Shown here: positions 4,479-5,340 of the stretch, one piece after another | How positions within the stretch are numbered: the first letter of the stretch is position 1 | Layout: each line of letters opens with the position of its first letter | Assembly: GCA_020058355.1 (NCBI GenBank) | Contig: JAGVEG010000112.1 | Span: 1-5,340, forward strand | Direction: 5' to 3' | Length of the DNA stretch: 5,340 bases | Origin: Candidatus Berkelbacteria bacterium | Lineage (GTDB): Bacteria; Patescibacteriota; UBA1384; CAILIB01 | Translations under genes and position numbers: made by a program | Notes under the pieces: generated by a model | The model's input: the letters and a program-made list of their open reading frames with translations, nothing else | What the model was told of the DNA's origin: nothing | The model's database searches: none

Positions 4479-5340
4479 ATGGCGCGGCTCCGTACTATTA
4501 GTGGACTTGCAGGAGCAAGTATTATCGCAACAGGTCTTGGTTTTTGCCGAGACCTGTTGTTGACGAGAGCCTTTGACACGGCGACTGTTGGACACTACCT
4601 CGCAAGCTTTCAACTTGGTGATCTTGCGCTAAATTTCTTGGTGTTTGGCGGCATGCAGACCGTACTTGTTCCCCAGCTGGTTCGCATTATCCGCACAAAA
4701 CCACATCTACGTAACCAATTTATGAGCCGAGTCCTCAGCTGGACCGTCCTCAGCTTCGCGATTGTTCTCGGTATTCTTGCCCTCCTTACTCCACTGATTA
4801 TTCCCCTGATCCTCAAGGAAAGCAGTGAGGCGGGTATCGAAACGGTGATTCGCTTTACTCAGCTGCTCTACATCCAAACGCTCCTTCTTGCTCTATCCCT
4901 TGCCTGGAACGCAATTCTAATTGCCCATGAACACTATCGAGCTGGAGCACTGGCCCCCATTCTCTATAGCGCTACCGGCCTCCTCGCTATCCCCCTCGCC
5001 GTTTACTACGAAGAACCGCTCCTCCTTGTGGGGGGAGCAATTGTCGGCGCCTGCGTACACCTTGTCACTACAATTACTGGCGCTGAGAAGGTTGGTATTT
5101 CGGTGCGCCCTGATCTTGGTTGGGATGACGAACTCACCACCTTGGTGAAAGCGATGATTCCGCGAAGTATATCCCAAGGCTTTTTCCAGCTCACGAGCCT
5201 GGTCTACACGGCACTTGCCAGTCGTCTTGGGGGTGACAACCTTGTTGGTCTGGTGAGAATTTGCATTAACCTTGGCACCATGCCAATGAAGTTCATTAGC
5301 AACTCATTTGGCACCACAGCACTCCGTGAACAACACACTG
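4479..5340 (+). CDS. murJ: MurJ/MviN-family membrane protein, divergent (3' partial)
   Basis: The frame is open from ATG 4479 to the window end: 287 residues of a protein expected to have about 450-550. The ATG is the only start after the in-frame TAG at 4467-4469; no Shine-Dalgarno is seen. The N-terminus (residues 1-67) follows the MurJ pattern GxxxRDxxxxRxF...A..L.L...L..GG.....VPQL. Multiple membrane helices follow (about 85-111, 128-148, 155-176, 181-198), then a second-repeat segment (IPRSISQGFFQ...LASRLGGDNLVGLVR...MP, 227-269) matching the middle of MurJ. The family flips lipid II for peptidoglycan synthesis; other MATE/MOP-like members move other lipid-linked sugars. Here R24-D25 are kept, but residues matching E. 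coli R18, D39, R52/R53, E57 and R270 appear to be uncharged or different, so lipid II flipping is not assured. The family is secure, the substrate is not. Confidence 0.82.
   Translation, partial: MARLRTISGLAGASIIATGLGFCRDLLLTRAFDTATVGHYLASFQLGDLALNFLVFGGMQTVLVPQLVRIIRTKPHLRNQFMSRVLSWTVLSFAIVLGILALLTPLIIPLILKESSEAGIETVIRFTQLLYIQTLLLALSLAWNAILIAHEHYRAGALAPILYSATGLLAIPLAVYYEEPLLLVGGAIVGACVHLVTTITGAEKVGISVRPDLGWDDELTTLVKAMIPRSISQGFFQLTSLVYTALASRLGGDNLVGLVRICINLGTMPMKFISNSFGTTALREQHT
4527..4560 (+). other. 15-bp hairpin inside the 5' coding region of the murJ-like gene
   Basis: Bases 4527-4541 pair with 4546-4560 in 15 consecutive positions (12 Watson-Crick, 3 G-U) around a TTTT loop. It covers codons 17-28, about 45 bases after the start codon. 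The core is AACAGGTCT/AGACCTGTT. The surrounding residues (GLGFCRD) are conserved MurJ sequence, so the region is truly coding and the hairpin is overlaid on it. Confidence 0.6.

Noticed and set aside
4610..4816. Minus-strand open frames within 4422-5194
   Set aside because: They are antisense to the murJ-like gene, whose plus-strand frame matches a known family throughout.
1..5340. Recoded UGA (glycine) as in some Patescibacteria
   Set aside because: TGA ends the metallophosphoesterase and HD genes at the expected protein lengths and no in-frame TGA interrupts the long genes.

Overview
This 5.3-kb window looks like a chromosomal segment of a Candidate Phyla Radiation (Patescibacteria) bacterium. 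The main pointers are a small two-helix protein with the GLRY...SAGDP loop typical of the T4SS-pilin-like family common in those genomes, small compact genes with 1-4 nt overlaps, and no Shine-Dalgarno sequence before any of five well-fixed start codons. UGA is used as a normal stop (two genes end in TGA), which argues against the UGA-glycine lineages (Absconditabacteria/Gracilibacteria). I cannot resolve the class. Most of the content is housekeeping.

Layout. Bases 2-358 are the 3' end of an unrecognised gene, overlapping by one base (TAATG) the pilin-like gene at 358-699. A gene-free leader (700-848) holds an extended -10 candidate and a 14-bp stem, then a tRNA with anticodon CAU (849-923) and its intrinsic terminator (928-951). 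A YfcE-type metallophosphoesterase (985-1500) overlaps by ATGA an HD-domain nucleotidase of YfbR type (1497-2120). These two metal-dependent phosphohydrolases probably form one operon. Three symmetric terminator hairpins (2176-2323) separate it from the convergent initiator tRNA-fMet on the minus strand (2318-2394). A 120-bp region between that tRNA and the divergent gene ftsH holds a 20-bp palindrome and a leader hairpin. ftsH (2516-4411) is a full-length, apparently intact membrane AAA+ protease. After a 13-bp hairpin comes a MurJ/MviN-family membrane protein (4479 to the window end, truncated), absent from simple closed-ORF lists because its stop lies outside the window.

Working together: FtsH and the MurJ-like protein point to membrane-protein quality control and envelope assembly, the pilin-like gene to a cell-surface or DNA-uptake apparatus, and the two hydrolases to phosphate-ester or nucleotide turnover. 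The two CAU tRNAs supply initiation and elongation (or Ile2) decoding.

The most unusual signals are not protein families. They are: a near-perfect 25-nt inverted repeat that copies the initiator tRNA 3' end and trailer; the unusual A1:U72 and U29:A41 pairs of that initiator tRNA; a MurJ-like protein lacking nearly all charged residues known to matter in E. coli MurJ; and a 15-bp hairpin inside the start of the murJ-like coding region. I see no CRISPR array, insertion sequence, phage gene or clear defence system.
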